From contig JABIFK010000751.1 of assembly GCA_018650745.1 (NCBI GenBank), positions 1 to 20,388 of the forward strand: DNA of 20,388 bases, in the 5' to 3' direction. Under the pieces are notes generated by a model. That model was not told the origin of the DNA. It ran no database searches and saw only the letters and a list, made by a program, of their open reading frames with translations. Made by a program: the position numbers and the translations under genes. Within the stretch, counting starts at the first letter, position 1. Every line of letters begins with the position of its first letter. The DNA is from Candidatus Latescibacterota bacterium. Its GTDB lineage: Bacteria; Latescibacterota; UBA2968. Below, in pieces: positions 8,255 through 15,688 of the stretch.

Positions 8255-8521
8255 ATGGCCGAAGCGCAAACTCGCGGTCGCAGAAAAACGCGGATAGGAC
8301 AAGTTGTTAGCGACAAGTCTAACAAGACCATCGTAGTTGAAATTCGTAGACGAGTTCCTCATCCGCTTTACAGTAAAGTTGTGCAGCGTAGCTCAAAGTT
8401 AGCTGCACATGATGAAAATAACGAAGCCAGTATTGGTGATACGGTCATGGTGATAGAAACACGCCCGTTGAGCAAAACCAAGCGTTGGCGTCTTTCCGAA
8501 GTTGTCAAAAAAGCACAATAG
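8255..8521 (+). CDS. rpsQ: 30S ribosomal protein S17
   Basis: S17 is a primary 16S rRNA-binding protein of the body (OB fold). It has 88 residues, normal, with KTRIGQVVSDKSNKTIVVEI near the start, the HPLYSKVVQRSSKLAAHDENN segment, and the GDTVMVIETRPLSKTKRWRL motif. The ATG at 8255 is preceded by a clear AAGGAGA. Next gene rplN follows 15 nt later. Confidence 0.96.
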   Translation: MAEAQTRGRRKTRIGQVVSDKSNKTIVVEIRRRVPHPLYSKVVQRSSKLAAHDENNEASIGDTVMVIETRPLSKTKRWRLSEVVKKAQ

Positions 8522-8536
8522 GAATGCGGTGAAAAA

Positions 8537-8905
8537 ATGATTCAAGAATATTCTGTTTTGACTTGTGCCGATAATTCTGGCGCTCGCAAGGTGATGTGCT
8601 TTCGGATTTTAGGAGGCACTAAGCGGAGATATGCAAAGATCGGCGATACGATTGTTGTTTCTGTTAAGGACGCACAACCCAATAGCGGTGTAAAAAAGGG
8701 TGAAGTTGCTCGTGCTGTAGTCGTCAGAACAACAAAGGAAATACGTCGCCCTGATGGATCATATATCCGGTTTGATGATAATGCGGCGGTTCTGATTACT
8801 CCGGAAGGAGAACCTCGGGGGACACGAATCTTTGGCCCCGTGGCGCGTGAACTCAGAGAAAAACGCTTTATGCGCATTGTGTCACTCGCACCCGAAGTAA
8901 TTTGA
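8537..8905 (+). CDS. rplN: 50S ribosomal protein L14
   Basis: L14 forms intersubunit bridges and is the binding site for RsfS. It has 122 residues, exactly the usual size, with MIQEYSVLTCADNSGARKV at the start and the conserved GVKKGEVARAVVVRTTKEIRR and LITPEGEPRGTRIFGPVARELR segments. The ATG at 8537 follows GCGGTG-like purines. No anomaly is seen. Confidence 0.97.
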   Translation: MIQEYSVLTCADNSGARKVMCFRILGGTKRRYAKIGDTIVVSVKDAQPNSGVKKGEVARAVVVRTTKEIRRPDGSYIRFDDNAAVLITPEGEPRGTRIFGPVARELREKRFMRIVSLAPEVI

Positions 8906-8920
8906 CGAAAGGTTGATATT

Positions 8921-9247
8921 GTGAAAGCCAGAATCCGAACAGGTGACGAGGTTGAAGTCATTAGTGGCGTTCAGTCCGGACAGCGTGGTAAAGTGCTTAG
9001 AGTTTTTCCAGAGAAACAGCGGGCATTGGTCGAAGGCATTAATAACGTTAAGCGTCATACTCGTCCGAATCAAAATAATCAACAAGGGGGCATTGTTGAA
9101 AAAGAAGCCCCCTTGCATTTGTCCAAATTGATGTTAATTGACCCCCAAACCAGCGAGCGTACTCGAGTAAGAGCACAGCGGCTTGACGATGGTTCGAGAG
9201 TTCGTATTGCAGTAAAAAGTGGTGAACAAATTCCTGACGCTGGTTAA
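8921..9247 (+). CDS. rplX: 50S ribosomal protein L24
   Basis: L24 is an assembly initiator that binds the 5' end of 23S rRNA. It has 108 residues, normal, with a KOW motif (GDEVEVISGVQSGQRGKV) and the conserved GINNVKRHTRPNQNNQQGGI and KEAPLHLSKLMLIDP. The start is GTG at 8921, preceded by GAAAGG; the KARIRTGDEV beginning agrees with the family. It lies 15 nt after rplN and 16 nt before rplE. Confidence 0.96.
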   Translation: MKARIRTGDEVEVISGVQSGQRGKVLRVFPEKQRALVEGINNVKRHTRPNQNNQQGGIVEKEAPLHLSKLMLIDPQTSERTRVRAQRLDDGSRVRIAVKSGEQIPDAG

Positions 9248-9263
9248 GCAATCTGAGGATATT

Positions 9264-9830
9264 ATGGCTGTTAGATTACACACATTTTATGACGAAGAAG
9301 TCGCACCTTATTTGTTAGAACATTTCAAATATAAGAGTGTGATGGAAATCCCTCGCCTTGAAAAGGTCGTTTTAAATATGGGGGTTGGTGAGGCGGTGCA
9401 AAATTCGAAAGCAATTGAAGGAGCAGTTGAAGATTTGACTGCGATTACAGGTCAAAAACCATCGATTCGTCGAGCCAAAAAAGCTGTGTCAAACTTTAAG
9501 TTGCGTCAGGGTATGCCCATTGGGTGTATGGTAACACTAAGACGTGACCGCATGTATGAATTCGTAGACCGTTTTTTTAATTTTTCGACCCCCCGTATTA
9601 GAGACTTTCGAGGTCTCTCAACGCGTTCATTTGATGGACGAGGGAATTATACGCTGGGGATTCGCGAGCAAATTATTTTTCCCGAGATCGATTATGATAA
9701 AATCGATAAGATTCGAGGGATGGATATCACATTTGTAACGACGGCCCAAACAGACGAAGAGGCTATGGAACTTTTGACTCGTTTGGGAATGCCTTTCCAA
9801 AACCGGAACCAGGCTTCTGAAGCCGCGTGA
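9264..9830 (+). CDS. rplE: 50S ribosomal protein L5
   Basis: L5 binds 5S rRNA in the central protuberance and contacts P-site tRNA. It has 188 residues, slightly above the usual 179-180 because of a short C-terminal tail (FQNRNQASEAA). Family motifs are IPRLEKVVLNMGVGEA, GQKPSIRRAKKAVSNFKLRQG, RDFRGLSTRSFDGRGNYTLGI and EQIIFPEIDYDKID. The ATG at 9264 has GAGGA just upstream; an in-frame ATG at 9219 lies inside rplX and is rejected. Confidence 0.96.
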   Translation: MAVRLHTFYDEEVAPYLLEHFKYKSVMEIPRLEKVVLNMGVGEAVQNSKAIEGAVEDLTAITGQKPSIRRAKKAVSNFKLRQGMPIGCMVTLRRDRMYEFVDRFFNFSTPRIRDFRGLSTRSFDGRGNYTLGIREQIIFPEIDYDKIDKIRGMDITFVTTAQTDEEAMELLTRLGMPFQNRNQASEAA

Positions 9831-9849
9831 GAAAGGGTATTTGTATCTC

Positions 9850-10035
9850 ATGGCAAAAAAATCAATGATAGCCAAAGCCAACCGCAAACAGAAATTCGCT
9901 GTACGCGAGTACAATCGATGTCATCGTTGTGGGCGGCCACGTGCTTTTTTACGTAAATTCGGTGTTTGTCGTATTTGTTTTAGACAATTGGCATTGGCTG
10001 GGGAAATTCCTGGCGTCACAAAAGCCAGTTGGTAG
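9850..10035 (+). CDS. rpsN: 30S ribosomal protein S14, zinc-binding short type
   Basis: S14 is a 30S head protein. At 61 residues this is the short C+ (type Z) form, with a Zn ribbon of Cys24, Cys27, Cys40 and Cys43 (CHRCGRPRAFLRKFGVCRIC). The long zinc-free form is about 100 residues. It starts MAKKSMIAKANR; the ATG at 9850 is preferred to the in-frame TTG at 9841 because it matches the family and follows GAAAGGG (9831-9837) at a workable distance. The zinc form argues against a typical enterobacterial-type gammaproteobacterium, whose S14 is zinc-free. Confidence 0.96.
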   Translation: MAKKSMIAKANRKQKFAVREYNRCHRCGRPRAFLRKFGVCRICFRQLALAGEIPGVTKASW

Positions 10036-10051
10036 GAAGGATTTTATACTC

Positions 10052-10447
10052 ATGATGACCGACCCTATAGCGGATATGCTCACACGTGTAAGAAATGCTT
10101 GCCGTGCTGAACACCGCAAGGTTGATATCCCAAGCTCAAAGATGAAACGTGAAATTGCACGCATTTTAAAAGGTGCTGGTTTTATCCACAATTATGCTTA
10201 CGTGGATGATAATCGCCAAGGTTACTTACGGCTTTACCTTAAGTATAGTACAGAAGAAGAGTGTGCTATTCAGGGCGTAAAGCGTGAAAGCAGACCCGGT
10301 CTACGTAATTATGTTGGCAAAGATGATATTCCACGCGTGCTCAATGGATTGGGTGTTGCAATACTTTCTACCTCTCAGGGTATTTTAACAGGTGCTGACG
10401 CACGCAAAGCCGGCGTTGGTGGCGAGCTAATTTGCAGCGTTTGGTAA
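10052..10447 (+). CDS. rpsH: 30S ribosomal protein S8
   Basis: S8 is a primary binder of the 16S central domain; in E. coli it is also the spc-operon repressor. It has 131 residues, normal, with MTDPIADMLTRVRNA at the start, VDIPSSKMKREIARIL, and the C-terminal GLGVAILSTSQGILTGADARKAGVGGELIC. Two consecutive ATGs (10052, 10055) are possible; GGAAGG at 10035-10040 fits the first better. The open frame extends upstream through rpsN in another register but has no family similarity there. Confidence 0.95.
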   Translation: MMTDPIADMLTRVRNACRAEHRKVDIPSSKMKREIARILKGAGFIHNYAYVDDNRQGYLRLYLKYSTEEECAIQGVKRESRPGLRNYVGKDDIPRVLNGLGVAILSTSQGILTGADARKAGVGGELICSVW

Positions 10448-10465
10448 AACTAAGGAGTTATAAAC

Positions 10466-11029
10466 GTGTCACGAATTGGAAAACAACCCATTTCGGTGCC
10501 CAGCGGGGTCGAAGTAAAACTTGATTCGGATCAAGCGCGTGTTAAAGGCCCCAAAGGTGAGTTGCAAGTTCGTTTAAATGAACTTGTCAGTGTTGCCCAA
10601 ACTGAGGGTGAATTGACCGTTTCTGTTCAAGATCCAGAGGATCGTAAACAGCGTGCTTTGTGGGGACTTGCCCGAGCATTATTGTCCAATGCTGTTGTAG
10701 GTGTCTCAAGTGGTTTTGAAAAAGGGTTAATCGTTGTAGGCGTCGGGTATCGTGCAGAAATAAAAGGTAAGAGTTTAGATATGAGTTTAGGTTTTAGTCA
10801 TCCAGTTGTCGTGGATGCTCCTGCTGGTATTGAATTTAGTGTTGAGGGTGCGCCTGCTGGTATTGAGAGTGCTCAGGCCTTGGTGAAAATATCTGGTGCA
10901 GATAAAGAACTGGTCGGACGGACAGCTGCTAATATCCGAAAAATTCGTCCACCAGAACCCTATAAGGGCAAGGGAATTCGATATACTGATGAACATGTGC
11001 GGCGCAAAGCTGGTAAAACTGCTGCGTAA
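10466..11029 (+). CDS. rplF: 50S ribosomal protein L6 with a short internal duplication
   Basis: L6 binds the sarcin-ricin loop region near the factor-binding site. It has 187 residues, about 8 more than the common 177-180. It starts SRIGKQPISVPSGVEV and ends with RPPEPYKGKGIRYTDEHVRRKAGK. The start is GTG at 10466 after AAGGAG. The extra length falls in the second domain, where APAGIE occurs at residues 118-123 and again at 129-134, encoded by similar DNA 33 nt apart (10817-10834 and 10850-10867), in a segment that is normally a single EAPEGI-like motif. The frame is intact and the rRNA-binding C-terminus normal. Confidence 0.95.
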   Translation: MSRIGKQPISVPSGVEVKLDSDQARVKGPKGELQVRLNELVSVAQTEGELTVSVQDPEDRKQRALWGLARALLSNAVVGVSSGFEKGLIVVGVGYRAEIKGKSLDMSLGFSHPVVVDAPAGIEFSVEGAPAGIESAQALVKISGADKELVGRTAANIRKIRPPEPYKGKGIRYTDEHVRRKAGKTAA

Positions 11030-11046
11030 TTGTTAGGATAGGCTCG

Positions 11047-11421
11047 ATGGCAAATAAAGATTTGAACAAAAGTAGCATGCGCACACGTCGAAAATTGCGC
11101 ATAAGAAATAAGGTTAAAGGTACTGCACAACGTCCACGTTTGGCAGTCTTTCGTAGCTTGAAACATATTCATGCACATCTGATTGATGATGCTTCTGGCC
11201 AAGCACTGCTTGGTGTTTCATCAAATTCGAAGGACTTGCGTGATCGATTACAGAGTGTAGAAGGTAAATGTGATAAAAGCCGAGAAGTCGGTATGGCTTT
11301 GGCTGCAAAGGCAAAAGAGGCTGGCATTGCTCAGGTAGTTTTTGACCGAGGCGGTTATCTTTATCATGGTCGTGTTAAAGCTTTAGCAGATGGTGCCCGT
11401 GAGGGTGGTTTGCAACTTTAA
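11047..11421 (+). CDS. rplR: 50S ribosomal protein L18
   Basis: L18 binds 5S rRNA together with L5 in the central protuberance. It has 124 residues, normal. The basic N-terminal tail (RTRRKLRIRNKVKGTAQRPRLAV in parts), RSLKHIHAHLIDD, and the ending VVFDRGGYLYHGRVKALADGAREGGL are characteristic. The ATG at 11047 follows TTAGGATAGG. It lies 17 nt after rplF and 13 nt before rpsE. Confidence 0.96.
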   Translation: MANKDLNKSSMRTRRKLRIRNKVKGTAQRPRLAVFRSLKHIHAHLIDDASGQALLGVSSNSKDLRDRLQSVEGKCDKSREVGMALAAKAKEAGIAQVVFDRGGYLYHGRVKALADGAREGGLQL

Positions 11422-11434
11422 AAAGGAGTACACG

Positions 11435-11950
11435 TTGGCCAGAATCGATCCTACTGGACTTGATTTGACTGAGATTGTAATCAATAACAGTATCAAGCGC
11501 GTTTCACACGTGCGTAAAGGTGGTCGCCGGTTTGCCTTTAACGCGTTGGTTGTTGTGGGCGATAAAAATAGCGTTGTTGGAGTTGGAACCGGTAAAGCAG
11601 GTGAAGTCTCTGAAGCGATCCGAAAAGCGACTGACGACGCGAAAAAGAATTTGGTTCGTGTACCTGTTGTTGAGGGCACTTTGCCACACAAAATTATCGG
11701 CCAATTTGGTGCTGCTCGGGTATTGCTAAAACCCGCTGCCCCTGGTACGGGGGTTATTGCTGGTGGTGGGGTTCGCGCTGTTCTGGAATTAGCCGGTGTT
11801 CATAACGTCTTGACAAAATCTTTAGGTGCTCAAAATCCACAAAATGCAGTGAAAGCTACGTTGGAAGGTTTGATGGGCTTACGCGATGCTAAGAGTGTTG
11901 CTCGCCTTCGTGGCGTAGATGAGCAAGACCTGATTTCAGCACGAGGATAA
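11435..11950 (+). CDS. rpsE: 30S ribosomal protein S5
   Basis: S5 acts in decoding fidelity and lines the mRNA entry tunnel. It has 171 residues, normal. The N-terminal dsRNA-binding domain has RVSHVRKGGRRFAFNALVVV and GTGKAGEVSEAIRKATDDAKKN; the C-terminal domain has GAARVLLKPAAPGTGVIAGG and LAGVHNVLTKSLG. The start is TTG at 11435, 6 nt after AAGGAG (11423-11428). The longer open frame upstream overlaps rplR and shows no S5 similarity, so it is not used. Confidence 0.96.
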   Translation: MARIDPTGLDLTEIVINNSIKRVSHVRKGGRRFAFNALVVVGDKNSVVGVGTGKAGEVSEAIRKATDDAKKNLVRVPVVEGTLPHKIIGQFGAARVLLKPAAPGTGVIAGGGVRAVLELAGVHNVLTKSLGAQNPQNAVKATLEGLMGLRDAKSVARLRGVDEQDLISARG

Positions 11951-11955
11951 CAAAT

Positions 11956-12141
11956 ATGGCTGGTACTTTGCGAATTACACAGACAAGAAGTGCGATTAAT
12001 CGCCCTAGGAAACAAAAATTGACACTTGAAGCTTTAGGCATTCGCCGAATCCGCCATTCTGTTGAACACAGCGATAATCCTGTTATACGTGGAATGATAA
12101 ATGTTGTGTCTCACTTGGTTGATGTTGAAGAAGCGTCTTAA
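11956..12141 (+). CDS. rpmD: 50S ribosomal protein L30
   Basis: L30 is a small two-helix, three-strand protein of the 50S subunit. It has 61 residues, the normal bacterial length, with LRITQTRSAINRPRKQKLTL, then LGIRRIRHSVEHSDNPVIRGMINVVSHLV, which match the family throughout. The ATG lies 5 nt after the rpsE stop with GAGGATAA as the probable ribosome-binding site overlapping that stop. Confidence 0.94.
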   Translation: MAGTLRITQTRSAINRPRKQKLTLEALGIRRIRHSVEHSDNPVIRGMINVVSHLVDVEEAS

Positions 12142-12164
12142 AAAAATGGCTTTGGAGTATACAC

Positions 12165-12632
12165 ATGAAATTGGGTAATTTGGCTCCTCCAAAAGGAGCT
12201 GTAAAAAAAAGTAAACGTCTTGGTATTGGCGTTGGTTCTGGCAATGGCAAGACTGCTGGTAAAGGACATAAGGGGCAAAAGTCACGCTCTGGTGCAAAAC
12301 ATCGTGCTTGGTTTGAGGGTGGTCAGACGCCTTTGCAACAACGTTTGCCCAAAGTGGGTTTTAACAACCCTTTTGGTACGGTGTATCAAGTTGTGAATCT
12401 TGATGATTTAGCCCGCAAGGAACTCTCGGGTGAGATTACACCATCCATTCTTAAACAGGCTGGCCTTATCTCTTCAAAAACGCGTCCTGTAAAAATTTTG
12501 GGGCGTGGTGACGTGTCACAAGTATTGCAGGTCAAGGTGCAGGCTGTTTCTGCGTCTGCAGCAGACAAGATCGTGAAGGCTGGGGGCCAAGTTGAAACAT
12601 CGGCTTCTGGTTCTAATGGAGAAGACAGCTAA
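12165..12632 (+). CDS. rplO: 50S ribosomal protein L15
   Basis: L15 is a late 50S assembly protein. It has 155 residues, slightly longer than the E. coli protein. The N-terminal extended glycine-rich and basic region is seen (MKLGNLAPPKGAVKKSKRLG, GSGNGKTAGKGHKGQKSRSG), followed by FEGGQTPLQQRLPKVGF and a globular C-terminus with VKILGRGDV. It ends with a short polar tail (SASGSNGEDS). The ATG follows GGAG (12154-12157) by 7 nt. Confidence 0.96.
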   Translation: MKLGNLAPPKGAVKKSKRLGIGVGSGNGKTAGKGHKGQKSRSGAKHRAWFEGGQTPLQQRLPKVGFNNPFGTVYQVVNLDDLARKELSGEITPSILKQAGLISSKTRPVKILGRGDVSQVLQVKVQAVSASAADKIVKAGGQVETSASGSNGEDS

Positions 12633-12657
12633 GGCATTTGGTTGGCGGGAGGAGACG

Positions 12658-13998
12658 TTGCTCGAAAGCATTAAAAGTATTTTTAAGGTTCCAGAACTGC
12701 GTAACAAAGTATTGTTTACTTTAGGAATCTTGGCAATCTATCGATTGGGTGGGCAAATACCCATACCTGGTATTGACCGGGTTGCATTGACCGAGTTTTT
12801 TGCTGGGGCCGAAAACAGTTTATTCGGCCTTTATGACATGTTTGTTGGTGGCGCGTTTACTCGAGCAACCGTTTTCGCTTTGGGTATCATGCCTTATATT
12901 AGTGCCTCAATCATTTTTCAGTTGATGGGGGCCGTAGTTCCTGCATTGCAGAAATTGCAAAAAGAAGGCGAGGCAGGTCGCAAGAAAATTATGCAATACA
13001 CACGCTATGGTACTGTGGCATTGGCTGCGGCGCAGTCTTTCGGTGTGAGCTTCTTCTTGGAGAGTTTGCAATCCCCTCAAACAGGTTTATCTGTTGTTTT
13101 GTACCCTGGTTGGGGATTTCGGATGCTGACCGTTTTGACTATTACGGCTGGTACTGTATTTATCATGTGGTTGGGAGAACAGATAGACTCTCACGGTATT
13201 GGCAACGGCATGTCTATGCTCATATTTATTGGTATTATTGCAGCGCTTCCATACGTTGTTCGAATGGAATACTTGGACTTTATAACCAATGACAAAAGCA
13301 TCCTTCTAGAACTGTTGGTTTTGGTTCTAATTGTGATTGTGACTGCTCTAGTTGTTCTGATCACTCAAGGGACAAGAAAAATCCCTGTTCAATATGCTAA
13401 GCGTGTTGTTGGCCGGCGAGTTTATGGTGGGCAGAGCACCCATATCCCTCTAAAAGTCAACACTTCTGGTGTTATGCCAATTATTTTTGCACAGGCCATT
13501 ATGTTCTTGCCAGCTACATTGGCAGGTTTTGCACCGGGCAATGAGTTTATGCAGAATTTAGCTGCAGCATTCTCACCTAGTATGACATGGCAATCATTTC
13601 CATACTGGAGCATCTACAGCATATTGGTCATATTCTTTGCATACTTTTATACTGCTATTGTCTTTAATCCAATTGATTTAGCTGATAATATGAAACGACA
13701 AGGTGGATTTATCCCAGGTGTCCGGCCAGGCAAGAAGACCGCCGAATATATCGATCATGTTCTGACTCGAATCAATTTACCTGGTTCTATCTTTTTAGCT
13801 GCAATTGCTGTTGCTCCGTTTTTTGTCATCAATTACCTTGGAGTACATCCCGGTTTAGAGCAGGTCTTTGGAGGGACGGGTTTGTTAATCATGGTTGGCG
13901 TGGCTTTGGATACTTTGCAACAAGTTGAATCTCATTTGCTTATGCGTCACTATGATGGATTTATGAAAAAAGGTAGAATTAAAGGTCGGCGCAGTTAG
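12658..13998 (+). CDS. secY: Preprotein translocase channel subunit SecY
   Basis: SecY is the inner-membrane pore of the general secretion translocon, with about 10 membrane segments. I choose TTG at 12658, giving 446 residues that begin MLESIKSIFKVPELRNKVLF, the standard SecY beginning; GGAGG at 12648-12652 lies 5 nt upstream. Longer in-frame starts (ATG 12616) would overlap rplO and add residues without family support. Seen motifs are LGIMPYISASIIFQLMGAVV, RRVYGGQSTHIPLKVNTSGV and IDLADNMKRQGGFIPGVRPG, plus the basic cytosolic tail RHYDGFMKKGRIKGRRS. The next gene is rpmJ, with adk, map and infA absent. Confidence 0.96.
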   Translation: MLESIKSIFKVPELRNKVLFTLGILAIYRLGGQIPIPGIDRVALTEFFAGAENSLFGLYDMFVGGAFTRATVFALGIMPYISASIIFQLMGAVVPALQKLQKEGEAGRKKIMQYTRYGTVALAAAQSFGVSFFLESLQSPQTGLSVVLYPGWGFRMLTVLTITAGTVFIMWLGEQIDSHGIGNGMSMLIFIGIIAALPYVVRMEYLDFITNDKSILLELLVLVLIVIVTALVVLITQGTRKIPVQYAKRVVGRRVYGGQSTHIPLKVNTSGVMPIIFAQAIMFLPATLAGFAPGNEFMQNLAAAFSPSMTWQSFPYWSIYSILVIFFAYFYTAIVFNPIDLADNMKRQGGFIPGVRPGKKTAEYIDHVLTRINLPGSIFLAAIAVAPFFVINYLGVHPGLEQVFGGTGLLIMVGVALDTLQQVESHLLMRHYDGFMKKGRIKGRRS

Positions 13999-14024
13999 TC
14001 GCTGTTCTAAAGGGAGTATTACTT

Positions 14025-14141
14025 ATGAAAGTCCAATCGTCCGTTCGTAAGCGCTGTAATCATTGCAAGGTTATTCGAAGACGTGGCGTGGTTCGAGTTA
14101 TTTGCAAGGTGAATCCTCGCCATAAACAACGACAAGGTTAA
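14025..14141 (+). CDS. rpmJ: 50S ribosomal protein L36, zinc-binding type
   Basis: L36 is the smallest 50S protein, stabilising 23S rRNA helices. This short gene gives 38 residues, MKVQSSVRKRCNHCKVIRRR followed by a basic tail. The zinc ligands Cys11, Cys14, Cys27 and His33 are all present, so it is the C+ form. The ATG at 14025 follows AGGGAG by a normal distance. It sits between secY and rpsM as in E. coli. Confidence 0.95.
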   Translation: MKVQSSVRKRCNHCKVIRRRGVVRVICKVNPRHKQRQG

Positions 14142-14174
14142 TTTAGAACTTTATCATTACTTTTAGGGGAACTC

Positions 14175-14546
14175 ATGGCACGAATTGCTGGTGTCGATAT
14201 TCCAAGAGAAAAACGTGTTGAAGTTGCATTGACTTATATCTTTGGGATTGGTGCAAGCTTGTCTCGAAAGGTTTTAACACAAACACAAATTTCTCCAGAT
14301 ACGCGTGTCGATGCTCTTACTGAAGACGATGTGGCCAAACTACGCTCCGTAATTGAAGGAGAATACAGAGTTGAAGGTAACTTGCGTAGTGAAACGGCTA
14401 TTAATATCAAGCGCTTGATGGATATTGGGTGTTATCGCGGGCTTCGTTGGCGAAGAGGGTTGCCTGTGCGTGGACAACGCACGCGAACCAATGCTCGCAC
14501 TCGAAAAGGGCCCAAAAAAGGTCAAATAGGTCGTAAAAAGGGCTAA
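14175..14546 (+). CDS. rpsM: 30S ribosomal protein S13
   Basis: S13 is a head protein forming bridges B1a/b to the 50S and contacting P-site tRNA. It has 123 residues, normal, with MARIAGVDIPREKRVEVALTY at the start (helix-two-turn-helix region near 15-60), YRGLRWRRGLPVRGQRTRTN and a basic tail KGPKKGQIGRKKG. The tail differs from the common RKGPRKT-type ending. AGGGGA at 14165-14170 is the ribosome-binding site. Confidence 0.97.
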   Translation: MARIAGVDIPREKRVEVALTYIFGIGASLSRKVLTQTQISPDTRVDALTEDDVAKLRSVIEGEYRVEGNLRSETAINIKRLMDIGCYRGLRWRRGLPVRGQRTRTNARTRKGPKKGQIGRKKG

Positions 14547-14563
14547 ACCTTTCGGGTTTTAGC
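14542..14563 (+). other. Small hairpin spanning the rpsM stop codon
   Basis: GCTAAACC (14542-14549) can pair with GGTTTTAGC (14555-14563), an 8-bp stem with one bulged T and a 5-nt loop. The rpsM TAA lies in the left arm. The rpsK Shine-Dalgarno site (from 14568) is just outside. It has no long U-tract and is too weak for a convincing terminator; it may be an mRNA processing or stability element, or chance. Confidence 0.3.
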
Positions 14564-14580
14564 GCATAAGGAGGAGTAGG

Positions 14581-14967
14581 TTGCCACCAAGAACAGGAAC
14601 GAAACGGCGTAATAAACGTGTTGATGCCAATGGTGTCGCACATGTCAATGCCAGCTTTAATAATACTATTGTTACTCTTACTGATCGTGAAGGTGAAGTT
14701 ATTTCTTGGTCTTCCACCGGTAAAGTGGGTTTTAAGGGATCTAAGAAGAGCACTCCGTATGCAGCCCAAATGGCAGCAACTGATGCCGCCCGGGTAGCGA
14801 TGTCTATGGGGCTGCGTCGGGTTGAGGTTTGGGTTAAGGGACCTGGGGTTGGACGAGAAGCTGCTGTGCGCTCATTGCAGGGCGCAGGTTTAGAAATTTC
14901 AGCCATTAAAGATGTAACCCCTATCCCGCATAACGGTTGTCGCCCACCCAAGAGGCGTCGCGTTTAA
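14581..14967 (+). CDS. rpsK: 30S ribosomal protein S11
   Basis: S11 is a platform protein near the E site and the Shine-Dalgarno helix. It has 128 residues, normal. It shows AHVNASFNNTIVTLTDREG, SSTGKVGFKGSKKSTPYAAQ, VKGPGVGREAAVRSLQGAGL and the nearly invariant end DVTPIPHNGCRPPKRRRV. The start is TTG at 14581, 6 nt after GGAGG (14570-14574 within AAGGAGGAG), so a strong ribosome-binding site compensates for the weak start codon. Confidence 0.96.
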   Translation: MPPRTGTKRRNKRVDANGVAHVNASFNNTIVTLTDREGEVISWSSTGKVGFKGSKKSTPYAAQMAATDAARVAMSMGLRRVEVWVKGPGVGREAAVRSLQGAGLEISAIKDVTPIPHNGCRPPKRRRV

Positions 14968-15005
14968 CTTTTTCTATTATTGATTGAACCGAGGAGATGA
15001 TCTGA

Positions 15006-15635
15006 ATGGCGAGGTATACGGAAGCCAATTGTAAATTGTGTCGTCGTGAAGGTATGAAATTGTTCTTAAAGGGCGCACGTTGTCACTCTGATAAGTGCGC
15101 TTTTGATCGACGCAGCTATGCACCTGGTATGCATGGGCAGAACATGAGACGCAAACCGTCTGAATACGCTTTGCAGTTACGCGAAAAGCAGAAAACTAAG
15201 CGCATTTATGGCGTTCTTGAGAATCAATTCCGGACTTATTATCAGCATGCTGCCCGGCGAAAAGGTGTAACGGGTGAAGTCCTTTTACAAATGCTTGAAT
15301 GTCGTTTGGATAATATTCTTTATCGGCTTGGGTTTGCCCCTTCACGCAAGGCTTCTCGCCAGCTGGTAAGACACCGCCACGTCATGGTTAATAATCAACT
15401 TGTTGATATACCTTCCTATCAGGTTTCTCCAGGGGACAACATACAGATTCGTGAAAAGAGTCGACAGATTCCGCTCATACATGATGCCCTTAAGCGTGTT
15501 GGCGATGGTCGTCAGGCTGCCTGGCTTTCTGTAGACAAAGTTAATTTAAGCGGTTCGCTTTTGGAGTATCCGCAGCGCGATGATATCCCAACACCCGTCG
15601 AAGAACAACTTATCGTTGAACTCTACTCTAAATAA
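15006..15635 (+). CDS. rpsD: 30S ribosomal protein S4, zinc-binding type
   Basis: S4 is a primary assembly protein that binds the 16S 5' domain; in E. coli it represses the alpha operon. It has 209 residues, normal. The N-terminus holds Cys9, Cys12, Cys26 and Cys31, the C+ zinc form. The S4 RNA-binding domain is seen around residues 98-160 (LECRLDNILYRLGFAPSRKA, RQLVRHRHVMVNNQ). The C-terminal YPQRDDIPTPVEEQLIVELYSK is typical in type. GAGGAGA at 14991-14997 precedes the ATG. Confidence 0.97.
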   Translation: MARYTEANCKLCRREGMKLFLKGARCHSDKCAFDRRSYAPGMHGQNMRRKPSEYALQLREKQKTKRIYGVLENQFRTYYQHAARRKGVTGEVLLQMLECRLDNILYRLGFAPSRKASRQLVRHRHVMVNNQLVDIPSYQVSPGDNIQIREKSRQIPLIHDALKRVGDGRQAAWLSVDKVNLSGSLLEYPQRDDIPTPVEEQLIVELYSK

Positions 15636-15688
15636 TTCGCTTTAGATGGGTGTTGTGCAACCTGCTTAGTGTACGAGGAGCCTGTTTT

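Noticed and set aside
12616..12657. Upstream ATG start for secY overlapping rplO
   Set aside because: The extra 14 residues have no match to SecY N-termini, while TTG at 12658 has GGAGG at proper spacing and gives the standard start.
14542..14563. Terminator between rpsM and rpsK
   Set aside because: The stem has a bulge, few G-C pairs and no U-tract after it, and the downstream genes are normally co-transcribed. Listed only as a small hairpin.
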